The translations under genes and the position numbers were made by a program. Below the pieces are notes generated by a model, which searched no databases, was not told the origin of the DNA, and saw nothing but the letters and a program-made list of their open reading frames with translations. From Rhizobium sp. CCGE531 (GTDB lineage: Bacteria > Pseudomonadota > Alphaproteobacteria > Rhizobiales > Rhizobiaceae), in the NCBI RefSeq assembly GCF_003627795.1, contig NZ_CP032685.1, positions 806,001-870,000 on the forward strand: a stretch of DNA of 64,000 nt, in the 5' to 3' direction. Shown one piece after another: positions 17,772 through 26,354 of the stretch. Position 1 is the first letter of the stretch. Every line of letters begins with the position of its first letter.

Positions 17772-19169
17772 ATGAAGCCTGATCACGTCTCGACCAGCTA
17801 TATTCGCAGCGCTTTTTCCGCCGCCATGTCGGCGATGTATCGTGAAGAAGTGCCCGCCTACGGTACGCTCATGGAACTGGTCGCCCGCGTCAACGACGAA
17901 ACGCTGGCCGCGAACCCAAAGCTCAGGGAACGCCTTGAGGCGACGGACTATCTCGATCGCATCTCCGAGGAACGCCACGGCGCCATCCGGCTCGGCACCG
18001 CAGCCGAACTTGCGATGATGGCGCGCGTCTTCGCCGTCATGGGCATGTATCCCGTCGGCTATTACGACCTTTCGACTGCCGGCGTGCCCGTGCATTCGAC
18101 GGCATTCCGCCCGATCGGCGATACTGAACTGAAGCGCAACCCCTTTCGCGTCTTCACTTCGCTGCTGCGGCTCGACCTGATCGCAGACGAAAACCTGCGC
18201 GAGGCATCGGCCCAAATTCTCTCGAAGCGCCGGATTTTCACCGAAAGCGCCATTGCTCTCACCGAGAAGGCCGAACGCGACGGCGGCCTCTGCAAGGAGG
18301 ATGCCGAGCGTTTCGTCAGCGAAGTGCTCGAGACTTTCCGCTGGCACGACGAGGCCAACGTCGATGCCGCCATGTACAAGCGCCTCCATGACGCACATCG
18401 CCTGATCGCCGATGTCGTTTCGTTCAAGGGTCCTCATATCAACCATCTGACGCCGCGCACGCTGGATATCGACCAGGTGCAGACGCTGATGCCCGATTAT
18501 GACATTGCGCCGAAGGCCATCGTCGAAGGCCCGCCGACGCGTGCCTGTCCGATCCTGCTGCGTCAGACCTCCTTCAAGGCACTGGAAGAGCCGGTATCCT
18601 TCCGCAATACCGATGGCATCTGGGAAACCGGCTCGCACACCGCCCGCTTCGGCGAGATCGAGCAGCGCGGCATTGCGCTCACGCCCAAGGGCCGCGCCCT
18701 TTACGACCGTTTGCTCGACCAATCCCGGAAGATCGTGCGGCCCGCCGCAGACGGATCGAATGCGCGGGAGTATGAGGCCGCGCTCGCGCAGAGTTTCGCC
18801 GAATTCCCCGATGATTGGGCGGCAATCCGCGCTGAAGAACTCGGCTATTTCGCCTATTCGCTGACGACCAAGGGCAAGGCTGCAGGCGTTGCAGGCAATC
18901 TTTCCCTCGAAACGCTGATCGAAGAAGGTCTCATCCAGTTCGATCCGATCGTCTACGAAGACTTCCTGCCCGTCAGCGCCGCCGGCATCTTCCAATCCAA
19001 CCTCGGCGATAGCGCCCAGCAGGAATTTGTCGCCAGCCCGAACCAGAAGCGGTTCGAAACCGACCTTGGAATGAAGGTCCTGAACGAATTCGACCATTAT
19101 GCCGGTATCGAGCAGGCATCGATCGACGCCTGCCTGCGGGCACTATCCCAACAAGATGCGGCCGAGTGA
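17772..19169 (+). CDS. hglS: 2-oxoadipate dioxygenase/decarboxylase (HglS/YdcJ, DUF1338 family)
   Basis: A 465-residue member of the DUF1338 family, of full length. It shows the family's PVHSTAFRPIGDTELKRNPFRVFTSLLR segment with a likely metal-binding histidine and the C-terminal IVYEDFLPVSAAGIFQSNLG. The Pseudomonas enzyme of this family converts 2-oxoadipate to D-2-hydroxyglutarate with oxygen and Fe(II) in D-lysine breakdown. A good AGGAAGAG ribosome site precedes the ATG. The next gene, 60 bp on, is the matching aldehyde dehydrogenase, supporting a lysine/2-aminoadipate route. Confidence 0.87.
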   Translation: MKPDHVSTSYIRSAFSAAMSAMYREEVPAYGTLMELVARVNDETLAANPKLRERLEATDYLDRISEERHGAIRLGTAAELAMMARVFAVMGMYPVGYYDLSTAGVPVHSTAFRPIGDTELKRNPFRVFTSLLRLDLIADENLREASAQILSKRRIFTESAIALTEKAERDGGLCKEDAERFVSEVLETFRWHDEANVDAAMYKRLHDAHRLIADVVSFKGPHINHLTPRTLDIDQVQTLMPDYDIAPKAIVEGPPTRACPILLRQTSFKALEEPVSFRNTDGIWETGSHTARFGEIEQRGIALTPKGRALYDRLLDQSRKIVRPAADGSNAREYEAALAQSFAEFPDDWAAIRAEELGYFAYSLTTKGKAAGVAGNLSLETLIEEGLIQFDPIVYEDFLPVSAAGIFQSNLGDSAQQEFVASPNQKRFETDLGMKVLNEFDHYAGIEQASIDACLRALSQQDAAE

Positions 19170-19229
19170 GATCGCGCGACCATAGAGGTCGCGCCGCAGG
19201 CCCGGATCAAAGACAAGTGGAGTTATGAG

Positions 19230-20762
19230 ATGAACATCGCAGCAAAGACCCCTTCCGTTGCAGCCGAAGCTGCCGCCATTCTCGAAAAGCTCGGCGTCGA
19301 CAAGGCGCTGTATACTGAGGGCGACATGCCCTCCTACTCTCCGGTCACTGGCGAGAAGATCGGCAGCCTCAAGACCGTTTCGGCCGATGAAGCGGCGAAG
19401 AAAATCGAGAACGCCCACGCCGCATTCCGCGCCTGGCGCCTCGTGCCGGCGCCGAAGCGCGGCGAACTGGTGCGCCTGCTCGGCGAAGAGCTGCGTGCCG
19501 CCAAGGACGATCTCGGCCGCCTGGTTTCGATCGAAGCCGGCAAGATTCGCTCCGAAGGCCTCGGCGAAGTGCAGGAAATGATCGACATCTGCGACTTCGC
19601 CGTCGGTCTTTCCCGCCAGCTCTATGGTCTCACGATCGCCACCGAACGTCCGGGCCATCGCATGATGGAAACCTGGCATCCGCTCGGCGTCGTCGGCATC
19701 ATCTCTGCTTTTAATTTCCCGGTCGCGGTCTGGTCGTGGAACGCAGCGCTGGCGCTGATCTGCGGCGACGCCGTCGTCTGGAAGCCGTCGGAAAAGACGC
19801 CGCTGACCGCACTTGCCTCGCAGGCAATCCTCGATCGCGCACTTGCCCGCTTCGGCGATGCGCCGGAGGGCTTGTCGCAGGTTCTGATCGGCGATCGGGC
19901 GATCGGCGAAATCCTCGTCGACCATCCGAAGGTGCCGCTCATTTCAGCAACCGGCTCGACGCGCATGGGCCGTGAGGTTGGACCCCGGCTTGCCAAGCGC
20001 TTTGCCCGCGCCATTCTTGAGCTTGGCGGCAACAATGCCGGCATCGTCTGCCCGTCGGCCGATCTCGACATGGCGCTGCGCGCCATCGCCTTCGGCGCCA
20101 TGGGCACGGCCGGCCAGCGCTGCACGACGCTGCGTCGTCTCTTCGTCCACAGAAGTGTCTATGATCAGCTCGTACCGCGGCTGAAGAAGGCCTATCAGAG
20201 CGTCTCGGTCGGCGATCCCCTGCATTCCTCCGCTCTCGTCGGCCCACTGATCGACAAGGCGGCGTTCGATGGCATGCAGAAGGCGATCGCCGAAGCCAAG
20301 GCTCACGGCGGCTCTGTCACCGGCGGCGAGCGGATCGATGTCAGCCATGCCGACAGCTATTACGCAAAGCCGGCGCTGGTGGAAATGCCGAAGCAGGCAG
20401 GCCCGGTCTTCGAAGAGACCTTCGCGCCCATCCTCTACGTCATGCCCTATGACGATTTCGACGCGGTCATCGATAAGCACAACGCGGTTGCCGCCGGCCT
20501 GTCGTCCTCGATCTTCACCCGCGACATGCAGGAATCCGAACGCTTCCTCGCGGCTGACGGATCGGATTGCGGCATCGCCAACGTCAATATCGGCACCTCG
20601 GGTGCTGAAATCGGCGGCGCATTCGGCGGCGAAAAGGAAACCGGCGGCGGCCGCGAATCCGGCTCCGACGCCTGGAGGGCCTATATGCGCAGGGCAACCA
20701 ATACCGTGAACTACTCCAAGGCCCTGCCGCTGGCGCAGGGTGTCTCCTTCGACATCGAGTAA
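19230..20762 (+). CDS. Aldehyde dehydrogenase, L-piperideine-6-carboxylate (aminoadipate semialdehyde) dehydrogenase type
   Basis: A 510-residue NAD(P)-dependent aldehyde dehydrogenase. Seen are the GIISAFNFPVAVWSWNAALAL cofactor region, the Glu264 general base in ELGGNNA and the nucleophile Cys298 in GQRCTTLRR. The ELGGNNA and QRCTTLRRL wording belongs to the ALDH7/AmaB branch (antiquitin), which oxidises piperideine-6-carboxylate to 2-aminoadipate. Together with HglS upstream, and the lysine dehydrogenase-like gene at 26355, it fits lysine catabolism. The gene is followed directly by an aminotransferase pseudogene. Confidence 0.9.
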   Translation: MNIAAKTPSVAAEAAAILEKLGVDKALYTEGDMPSYSPVTGEKIGSLKTVSADEAAKKIENAHAAFRAWRLVPAPKRGELVRLLGEELRAAKDDLGRLVSIEAGKIRSEGLGEVQEMIDICDFAVGLSRQLYGLTIATERPGHRMMETWHPLGVVGIISAFNFPVAVWSWNAALALICGDAVVWKPSEKTPLTALASQAILDRALARFGDAPEGLSQVLIGDRAIGEILVDHPKVPLISATGSTRMGREVGPRLAKRFARAILELGGNNAGIVCPSADLDMALRAIAFGAMGTAGQRCTTLRRLFVHRSVYDQLVPRLKKAYQSVSVGDPLHSSALVGPLIDKAAFDGMQKAIAEAKAHGGSVTGGERIDVSHADSYYAKPALVEMPKQAGPVFEETFAPILYVMPYDDFDAVIDKHNAVAAGLSSSIFTRDMQESERFLAADGSDCGIANVNIGTSGAEIGGAFGGEKETGGGRESGSDAWRAYMRRATNTVNYSKALPLAQGVSFDIE

Positions 20763-20767
20763 GCTCC

Positions 20768-21145
20768 ATGACGGTCGCCACGAAAATCGAAGAGGCCGGC
20801 TTTTAGCCCGCTTCGCGCATCGCCTCCATCGGCGTCTCCACCATTCTTCAGATCGGCGCGCGCGCCAATGCGATGAAGCGGGAAGGCCTGCCCGTCATCA
20901 TTCTCGGCGCCGGCGAGCCGGATTTCGACACGCCCGACAATGTCAAGGAAGCTGCCAAGGCAGCGATTTATCGCGGCGAAACGAAATATACCGCGCTCGA
21001 CGGTACGCCGGAGCTGAAGAAGGCGATCGCCGGAAAATTCCAGCGCGAGAACGGCATCGACTAAGCACTCGACGAAATCACCGTGGCGACGGGCGCAAAG
21101 CAGATCCTGTTCAACGCCTTCATGGCCTTGCTCAATCCGGGCGGT
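20768..21145 (+). pseudogene. Degraded class I/II PLP aminotransferase (aspartate/aminoadipate aminotransferase type)
   Basis: One frame from ATG 20768 reads as the N-terminal third of an AspC-type aminotransferase: ILGAGEPDFDTPDNVKEAA, RGETKYTALDGTPELKKAIAGKF and TGAKQILFNAFMALLNPG. It is broken by TAG at 20804-20806 (after GF, codon 13) and TAA at 21062-21064 (after NGID, codon 99). It stops matching at about 21145, so the PLP-lysine domain is absent. The start lies 6 bp after the aldehyde dehydrogenase stop, so it was the third gene of that operon, probably converting 2-aminoadipate to 2-oxoadipate. Confidence 0.85.
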
Positions 21146-21170
21146 GGAAGCAGGGAGTGGCAAAGGTCCT

Positions 21171-21947
21171 TCAGATTCCAGCATACCACTCGTAACCGCG
21201 ATCTTCCCAGAAGCCGCCATTGCCGCCCCAGAGGTCGTCGAACTTGTCGCGGATCTCGATCCGCATAAGGTATTTTGCATTTTTGTAACCGAGGTGACGC
21301 TCGACACGCAGGCGCAACGGCGCGCCATGCTCGACTTCCAGATCCTTGCCGTTCAGTGAGTAGGCCAGGATCGATTGCGGATGAAACGCATCGATCAGGT
21401 CGATGCTCTCATAATAGCGGCCACTGCCATCAAGCGTTTGCTCCAGTTCATCAGCGCAATAGAAGACCGCATAGCGAGCACCGGGCTTCAGGCCGGCAGT
21501 CTGCAGGATCAGACCCAACGGCACGCCCTGCCATTTGCCGATGGCGCTCCAACCCTCGACGCAGTCGTGACGGGTGATCTGGGTGCGCGAGGGCAGTTTC
21601 TTCAAGTCCGCCAGCGACAATTCCATTGGCCTGTTGACCATGCCGTCGATCTTTAGGCGCCAGTTAGCAAACTTTGTTTCGACCATTTCGACGTATGCCG
21701 GACTGCTGGGCGCTGTCGATCCGTTCGGGTGAAAGCTCGGCGAAATATCGGCCTCGGTATATTCGCGGGCAAGCGCCTGCGGCGAGACGATCAGCCGCTG
21801 CGTGCCCATGGTCAACCGTTCCGCCAGAGCCAGCACATGCTGGACGTGCTGGTTCTGGCTAACATCATCGCAACCCGTCAGGCCCAACGCGCCGAAGCCG
21901 GCGGCCGAGCCGATGAGAAAGCGGCGGCGGCTGAGGAAAGAGGTCAT
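21171..21947 (-). CDS. Sulfite-oxidase-fold molybdopterin oxidoreductase, Tat-exported lipoprotein-like
   Basis: A 258-residue protein of the SUOX/YedY superfamily. The N-terminus SRRRFLIGSAAG is a twin-arginine signal ending in a lipobox-like LTGC (Cys26), so it may be an anchored periplasmic lipoprotein. The Mo-ligand cysteine is Cys129 in RHDCVEGWSAIGKWQG, and HLGYKNAKYLMRIEI closes the domain. It overlaps the cytochrome b gene upstream by ATGA, so electrons probably pass between the enzyme and the quinone pool. Substrate could be sulfite, a sulfoxide or another small molecule. It is not MsrP: the partner is a b-type cytochrome of a different kind. Confidence 0.85.
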   Translation of the reverse strand: MTSFLSRRRFLIGSAAGFGALGLTGCDDVSQNQHVQHVLALAERLTMGTQRLIVSPQALAREYTEADISPSFHPNGSTAPSSPAYVEMVETKFANWRLKIDGMVNRPMELSLADLKKLPSRTQITRHDCVEGWSAIGKWQGVPLGLILQTAGLKPGARYAVFYCADELEQTLDGSGRYYESIDLIDAFHPQSILAYSLNGKDLEVEHGAPLRLRVERHLGYKNAKYLMRIEIRDKFDDLWGGNGGFWEDRGYEWYAGI

Positions 21948-22804
21948 CGGTTGGTCTCCTCATTGGTGATGGCATAGCGGCCGGTCACCATCGAACGCAT
22001 GTTGTTCCAAAGGCCGGAGAGGATCACCATCGCCACATGAACGATGACGAACAGCACCAGGCTCCAGGCGGTGATAAAATGGATGCCGCGCGCGGACTGA
22101 CGGCCGCCGAAAATGTCGAGCAGGAATGGATAGCCGGCATCTATCGCGGGCGACATGGTCAATCCCGAGCCGATCATCAGGGGCAGCAGGATGAAAATCA
22201 CGATGAGGTAGGTCAGCTTCTGCAGCGCATTGTAGCGGCGCGCATTGTCGCCCTTTGGAAAACGCAGCCGGGCATGGTCCTTGATTTCATGCCAGATGTT
22301 GCGAGGCGCGATATCCTGAGCGGTCGGGGCCAGGTCACGGCGGAAATGACCGCCGATCAGGCTATAAGCAAAATAGACGAACCCGTTGATGACGAACAGC
22401 CAAGCAAAAAAGAAATGCCATCGCCGGCCGGCCGCAAGATCCTGGAAACTGGGGATCGTGGCCCAGGCGGGGAACGCACGCGGCGTTATTTCGCCATCGA
22501 CCATGGAAGCGCCAAGCAAACCGGTTGTCGTGATCGACAGGCGGCCGATCCGTACTGTCCCGATAACGTTGTCGCCGTCCTGACTGCTGGCGATTTCGAA
22601 CCAGGATGGGTCTTCGACCGCACCGTAGTTCCCCCAATGCAGCTGAGGATCGGCATTGAAGATCTGCATGCCGCTCATCAGCAGCAACGTCAGGCAGAGG
22701 ACGTTGATCCAGTGCGTGATCCGCGTGACAGCCGAATGCCGGCGAATGAAGATCTTGGTTGGAGGAGGTGGCGGCGCAGTGCCAATTTGCTCGATGCTTG
22801 CCAT
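21944..22804 (-). CDS. Membrane cytochrome b (b561/FdnI-like), partner of the molybdoenzyme
   Basis: About 286 residues from ATG 22804, chosen for AGGAG eight bases upstream over the longer frame from 22876. It has four to five membrane helices with haem-ligand histidines in RHSAVTRITHWINVLCL, GRRWHFFFAWLFVINGFVYF and FITAWSLVLFVIVHVAMVILSG, the pattern of di-haem thiosulfate reductase or formate dehydrogenase gamma subunits. A large periplasmic loop follows the first helix. It should link the molybdoenzyme to quinone. Confidence 0.87.
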   Translation of the reverse strand: MASIEQIGTAPPPPPTKIFIRRHSAVTRITHWINVLCLTLLLMSGMQIFNADPQLHWGNYGAVEDPSWFEIASSQDGDNVIGTVRIGRLSITTTGLLGASMVDGEITPRAFPAWATIPSFQDLAAGRRWHFFFAWLFVINGFVYFAYSLIGGHFRRDLAPTAQDIAPRNIWHEIKDHARLRFPKGDNARRYNALQKLTYLIVIFILLPLMIGSGLTMSPAIDAGYPFLLDIFGGRQSARGIHFITAWSLVLFVIVHVAMVILSGLWNNMRSMVTGRYAITNEETNR

Positions 22805-22933
22805 GGACGGTTCTCCTGGTGGTGCCACCGGATAGCGGTTAGCTGAAACTCTATGAGGGTGGTCGTCGCCACCCATTGAAATTGCCCGGATGCCATCGGC
22901 AGCCGGGCAATCCGCGATTTCGCCGCAGTCGTC

Positions 22934-23557
22934 TCACATCGGCGGAATAACGCCGTTGATGCCGACGAGCACACGGTCGGATTCAACCATGTTGTCTCCA
23001 GTCGTCGTGCCGTTGATAATAACACCGGCACCCGGTTTGATGTCGTCCTTCGTCGCGTTGCCAATAGTAACGACGGGTGTGCCCGGCGGGATCGAGATCT
23101 TCTTCTCGCCGCCCTTATAGGTGAGCGACAGCGTCGGGCCGTTGACCGAGGTCACCGCACTTGCAACCGTCGCATTGGTCATCGAGCTTTTCGGCTTCAG
23201 GTCCCAGCCGTAATCACCCTCGCCGGTGCCCTTCATGGCCGCCGGGAAGATCAGCACTTCCAGCGCGCCGTTGACGCCGCTATCGGTCGGTACTGACGCG
23301 ATGCCGACGAAATCCCCCGGTTTGATGTCCGTCACGGCGGCATTGACGATGCCGTTGACAGCCCATCCGGACTTCAACATGATCCTGACGTCCTTGCCTT
23401 CACGGGATTTGACCATCAGCGTATCGCCGTTGAGGCTTTCCACAACGCCGCGAACGCGAGCCTTGTCGGCCGCATGTGCGGAGACTATGGTCAATGTGCC
23501 GAGGGCCAGTGCAGCACCCACGATTTTCAACTTTGATAGCGACATTCTGCTCTCCAT
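22934..23557 (-). CDS. Periplasmic DUF5666-like protein
   Basis: About 207 residues from ATG 23557 (AGGAG eight bases upstream); the longer frame to 23665 has no signal-like start. The N-terminus KLKIVGAALALGTLTIVSAHAAD is a Sec signal. The mature part is beta-rich with repeated units such as ARVRGVVESLNGDTLMVKSREGKDV and DIKPGDFVGIASV, like small OB-fold DUF5666 proteins. It is first in the operon with the cytochrome and molybdoenzyme, downstream of the ECF-type promoter at 23690-23714. A molecular role is not known. Confidence 0.75.
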   Translation of the reverse strand: MESRMSLSKLKIVGAALALGTLTIVSAHAADKARVRGVVESLNGDTLMVKSREGKDVRIMLKSGWAVNGIVNAAVTDIKPGDFVGIASVPTDSGVNGALEVLIFPAAMKGTGEGDYGWDLKPKSSMTNATVASAVTSVNGPTLSLTYKGGEKKISIPPGTPVVTIGNATKDDIKPGAGVIINGTTTGDNMVESDRVLVGINGVIPPM

Positions 23558-23689
23558 ATCTTTCATCTCCTGATACGTGATCCCCACACGGCCATCGGAC
23601 ACGGTGCGTAGGCGATCGTTTGGAAGATCGAATACCTTGCAATGGCACCTGAGCGGCAACAGCAATTGTTCCTCAATTCCGCCTTCTCA

Positions 23690-23714
23690 TTCGGCGGGTT
23701 CGGGAATGCGTTAC
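23690..23714 (-). promoter_or_regulatory. ECF sigma promoter, minus-directed: GTAACG-N15-CGAA
   Basis: On the minus strand GTAACG (23714-23709) and CGAA (23693-23690) are separated by exactly 15 bases, the same spacing as in the divergent copy at 23768-23792. The form agrees with promoters known for sigma factors controlled by NrsF-type regulators (GTAACC and CGAA in Caulobacter SigF). It would drive the DUF5666-cytochrome-molybdoenzyme operon with a leader of about 130 nt. Confidence 0.65.
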
Positions 23715-23767
23715 ACAGATCACGGGGATGTGATCACGGCGCCGGGAATAAAAATTTGGCTGAACAT

Positions 23768-23792
23768 GTAACAAGTCGCGGCCAAGAACGAA
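23768..23792 (+). promoter_or_regulatory. ECF sigma promoter, plus-directed: GTAACA-N15-CGAA
   Basis: GTAACA (23768-23773) and CGAA (23789-23792) with a 15-base spacer lie 13 bp before the ECF sigma start codon, so the sigma gene is probably autoregulated. The identical architecture on the opposite strand marks both as targets of the same sigma factor. Confidence 0.65.
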
Positions 23793-23805
23793 TGACGGCC
23801 CATGG

Positions 23806-24360
23806 ATGACTAAATCGGTATCGGAAGAGATTCTGAAGGGTTTGATGCTTCTATCGCTTGACGGCGATGAAGCGGCATACAGGCGCTTGCTCACAATCCT
23901 GCGTGATCTGCTTCTGACTTATTATCGGAAGCGTTTGGGATCGCGTGTTGAATGGGACGTCGAAGACCTTGTCCAGGAAGTGCTTCTGGCTTTGCACAAC
24001 CGTCGGATAACCTACGATCGAGATCGACCGTTTACGGCGTGGTTTTTCCAGATCGCCAGATACAAGCTGGTCGACCACCTGCGTGTCGCCAAGCGCAAAA
24101 GCGAGAGTAACGTAGAACTGGACGATGAGTTGGCAGGCGATTTTCGAGAGGAAGCACTATTTGCGCATCTCGACGTCGATCGCCTGCTTGATCAGCTGCC
24201 TCTTAAACAGAGAGAGCTTCTCCGACAGGTCAAGTTATTCGGGAATACGACCGCTGAAGCGGCCGTCAATACGGGTCAGTCAGAAGTCATGGTTCGCGTG
24301 AGTATCCACCGAGGCATACGTGAGATCGGTCGCAGATTGGGCTTTGCCAATGACAAATAG
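23806..24360 (+). CDS. ECF-family RNA polymerase sigma factor (SigF/NrsF-linked type)
   Basis: A 184-residue group 4 sigma factor. Region 2 contains DVEDLVQEVLLALHNRRITYDRDRPFTAWFFQIARYKLVDHLR, and region 4 contains LPLKQRELLRQVKLFGNTTAEAAVNTGQSEVMVRVSIHRGIREI. Its end overlaps the start of the anti-sigma gene by 11 bp. The leader is short and the ribosome site poor, suggesting a near-leaderless transcript. In related bacteria NrsF-controlled sigma factors answer heavy metals, hypochlorite or related oxidants; in Sinorhizobium other ECF factors answer sulfite. Which signal acts here is open. Confidence 0.9.
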   Translation: MTKSVSEEILKGLMLLSLDGDEAAYRRLLTILRDLLLTYYRKRLGSRVEWDVEDLVQEVLLALHNRRITYDRDRPFTAWFFQIARYKLVDHLRVAKRKSESNVELDDELAGDFREEALFAHLDVDRLLDQLPLKQRELLRQVKLFGNTTAEAAVNTGQSEVMVRVSIHRGIREIGRRLGFANDK

Positions 24361-24991
24361 TGATGAATTGATCGAGAAGCTGGTAACAGGCCTCGCTCCG
24401 GTACCTCCGCAGGCCCTGAAAAAGCGGCTGGCCCGCGTCGTGGGAATTGGAGTGCTGGGGGCAACAGTTGCGCTCTTGGCATCGTTCGCTATTCGCTCAA
24501 ATAGCCATACCGTTTCCGTGGTCGCGTTTTTCGTAAAGTTTGCATATTCGGTTGGCCTGATGGCTATGCTGATCGTTGCGCTCGAGCAGATAGCCCGGCC
24601 GGGGGGGCGGATTGATGGTCCGTTACGCATCATCGGCGCGATATTCGCCATCATGGTGATATTGGCGATGACGCAGCTTGTCCTCTCTCCGTCGGCCTCC
24701 TATCGCGGTATCGTTCTTGGGTACTCCTCGCTGGTGTGCCCATTTCTGATCGCGGCGTTCGGTATTCCGGCGTTTGGCGCCAACATATGGTTTCTCCGCC
24801 AAGCGGCTCCGACGCAACCTAGACTCGCCGGATTCATTGCTGGTGCGTGTGCCGGCGCTACTGGTGCGTGGGTGTATTCCTGGGCCTGCATCGAGAACGG
24901 TATTCCGTTCATCACGATCTGGTACACGCTCGGGATCCTGTTGAGCGGGCTGTTAGGATGCCTCTTTGGTAGGATCCTTTTGCGTTGGTAG
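24350..24991 (+). CDS. NrsF-family anti-sigma factor (DUF1109), integral membrane
   Basis: A 213-residue protein with six predicted membrane helices, beginning TNSDELIEKLVTGLAPVPP, a typical cytoplasmic sigma-binding head for DUF1109. The rest is nearly all helices (VVGIGVLGATVALLASFAI, IIGAIFAIMVILAMTQLVL). ATG 24350 is used because it lies inside the last codons of the sigma gene, giving tight coupling. It should hold the sigma factor at the membrane until a stress signal acts on it. Confidence 0.87.
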   Translation: MTNSDELIEKLVTGLAPVPPQALKKRLARVVGIGVLGATVALLASFAIRSNSHTVSVVAFFVKFAYSVGLMAMLIVALEQIARPGGRIDGPLRIIGAIFAIMVILAMTQLVLSPSASYRGIVLGYSSLVCPFLIAAFGIPAFGANIWFLRQAAPTQPRLAGFIAGACAGATGAWVYSWACIENGIPFITIWYTLGILLSGLLGCLFGRILLRW

Positions 24992-25049
24992 TTCCCATCG
25001 CAACGCTAGCTGCCCTTCTACATAGCTTGCGCCTCTTAATGATGCCTTC

Positions 25050-25065
25050 TGGTCAAAAATGACCA
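25050..25065. promoter_or_regulatory. Perfect palindrome TGGTCA-AAAA-TGACCA, candidate operator
   Basis: A 16-bp interrupted palindrome in the 236-bp gap between the anti-sigma gene and the secreted hydrolase gene, 163 bp before the latter. The size suits a TetR- or MarR-type dimer, but no such regulator is adjacent. The rest of the gap shows nothing else I can name. Confidence 0.3.
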
Positions 25066-25227
25066 AATTTGCCGGCGCGGATAGTCACAAGCCTGTGAGG
25101 TTTGTAACGCCTGGCGATCAGCACCGAATGTATCAGGGCAAGCCACATCGTGGCTCCCCTTCTGAGCGGAACCCCCCGGACCAGTCCTCGGGGGAGCTCA
25201 GTCGTCCATTCGTGAAAGGAGAACTAT

Positions 25228-25986
25228 ATGAATCACCTGATTTCCGCTTTCGCCGCTCTTGCCGGCTTCGCCTTATCTTCCGCACCGGTCTACAGCGCTG
25301 AGCCTGTTAAAAATATCGTGTTGGTTCACGGCGCTTATGCTGATGGTTCCGGCTGGCGACAAGTTTCCGATATTCTCACGCACGAAGGATATAAGGTCAC
25401 GGTCGTGCAAGAGCCCGAAACGTCACTTGCAGACGATGTCGCCGCCACGACCCGGGCTATCGATCTGGCTGGCGGATCGGTTGTTCTCGTCGGACATAGT
25501 TACGGCGGGATTGTAATCACGCAGGCAGGAAACGCACCAAGTGTGAAGGCGCTGGTATATGTCGCTGCGCTCGCACCGGATGCACACGAAGATCTGGCTG
25601 AGGTCCGCGGCAAATTTCCGGCTGCAACGAACAACGTGATCAAGAGCTCGGATCGGTTTCTCACGTTGGACCCCAAGACGTTCCATGAGGACTTCGCTGC
25701 AGACCTGCCTGAAGCTGACGCGGATTTCATGGCGCGATCTCAGGTTCCGGTGAGCGAAATGGCACTGAGCACAAAAGTCACCGAAGCCGCTTGGCGCTCC
25801 AAACCGAGCTGGTATGCCGTTGCGACTGACGATCACAAAATTAATCCCGACTTCGAACGGTTTATGGCCAAACGGGCCGGCAGTTCCACGATTGAGATCA
25901 AGGGAAGTCACGCCGTATACGTGTCGCATCCCCAGGCAGTCGCCGACCTTATCAAAGATGCGGCTGAAGGTGCCGCTTCGAACTAA
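25228..25986 (+). CDS. Secreted alpha/beta-hydrolase (EstC/salicylate-esterase-like)
   Basis: A 252-residue hydrolase with a Sec signal peptide (residues 1-24, ending APVYSA). The oxyanion strand is NIVLVHGAYADGSGW (29-43), the nucleophile is Ser91 in VGHSYGG and a late histidine is in IEIKGSHAVYVSHP. The HGAYADGSGW opening is typical of the plant-esterase/HNL-like family that bacteria use on small esters. AAAGGAGAA gives a strong ribosome site. It stands alone and is periplasmic or secreted; the substrate is unknown. Confidence 0.87.
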   Translation: MNHLISAFAALAGFALSSAPVYSAEPVKNIVLVHGAYADGSGWRQVSDILTHEGYKVTVVQEPETSLADDVAATTRAIDLAGGSVVLVGHSYGGIVITQAGNAPSVKALVYVAALAPDAHEDLAEVRGKFPAATNNVIKSSDRFLTLDPKTFHEDFAADLPEADADFMARSQVPVSEMALSTKVTEAAWRSKPSWYAVATDDHKINPDFERFMAKRAGSSTIEIKGSHAVYVSHPQAVADLIKDAAEGAASN

Positions 25987-26303
25987 TTCAATTAGCGTTG
26001 ACGCGCGGCCAGCACCCTCCCTGTCGTCTGCCCGATAAGCAGACAACTGCAGAGTTCTGTCATTCAACTCCTCGCTGATCGACACACGACGGTCACGCGT
26101 CATCCGCCCCTTCAAGCGATCAGCGACCTGCCGCGCTTGCGGCGCGCCTTCGCGGGCAGCCTGCGCGTAAAGCCCGCACCGATCAGCTGCTCAGTTCAAT
26201 CCTTCCGTTATTGCCAGAACACTACTTGGCAAACTCAGGATACGCTTCCGTCAAAACTTGAAACGCTCCAGCCTCTGCAAAGCAATCTCCAAAGGCTAAA
26301 CAC
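25987..26303. other. 317-bp gap between convergent genes, no gene recognised
   Basis: Only short frames without ribosome sites are present (for example 26137-26358 plus, 73 codons). No repeat or RNA was recognised; the terminator of the downstream minus gene begins at 26304. Confidence 0.4.
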
Positions 26304-26327
26304 ATGTGGCGCCCGAAGGCGCCACAT
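26304..26327 (-). terminator. Terminator hairpin behind the lysine dehydrogenase-like gene
   Basis: ATGTGGCGCC (26304-26313) and GGCGCCACAT (26318-26327) form a perfect 10-bp stem with a CGAA loop 28 bp after the stop codon at 26355. In the minus direction it is followed by GTGTTTAG, a weak U-tract. Confidence 0.6.
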
Positions 26328-26354
26328 CTCAAAAACAACAAGACGGATAGCCGC

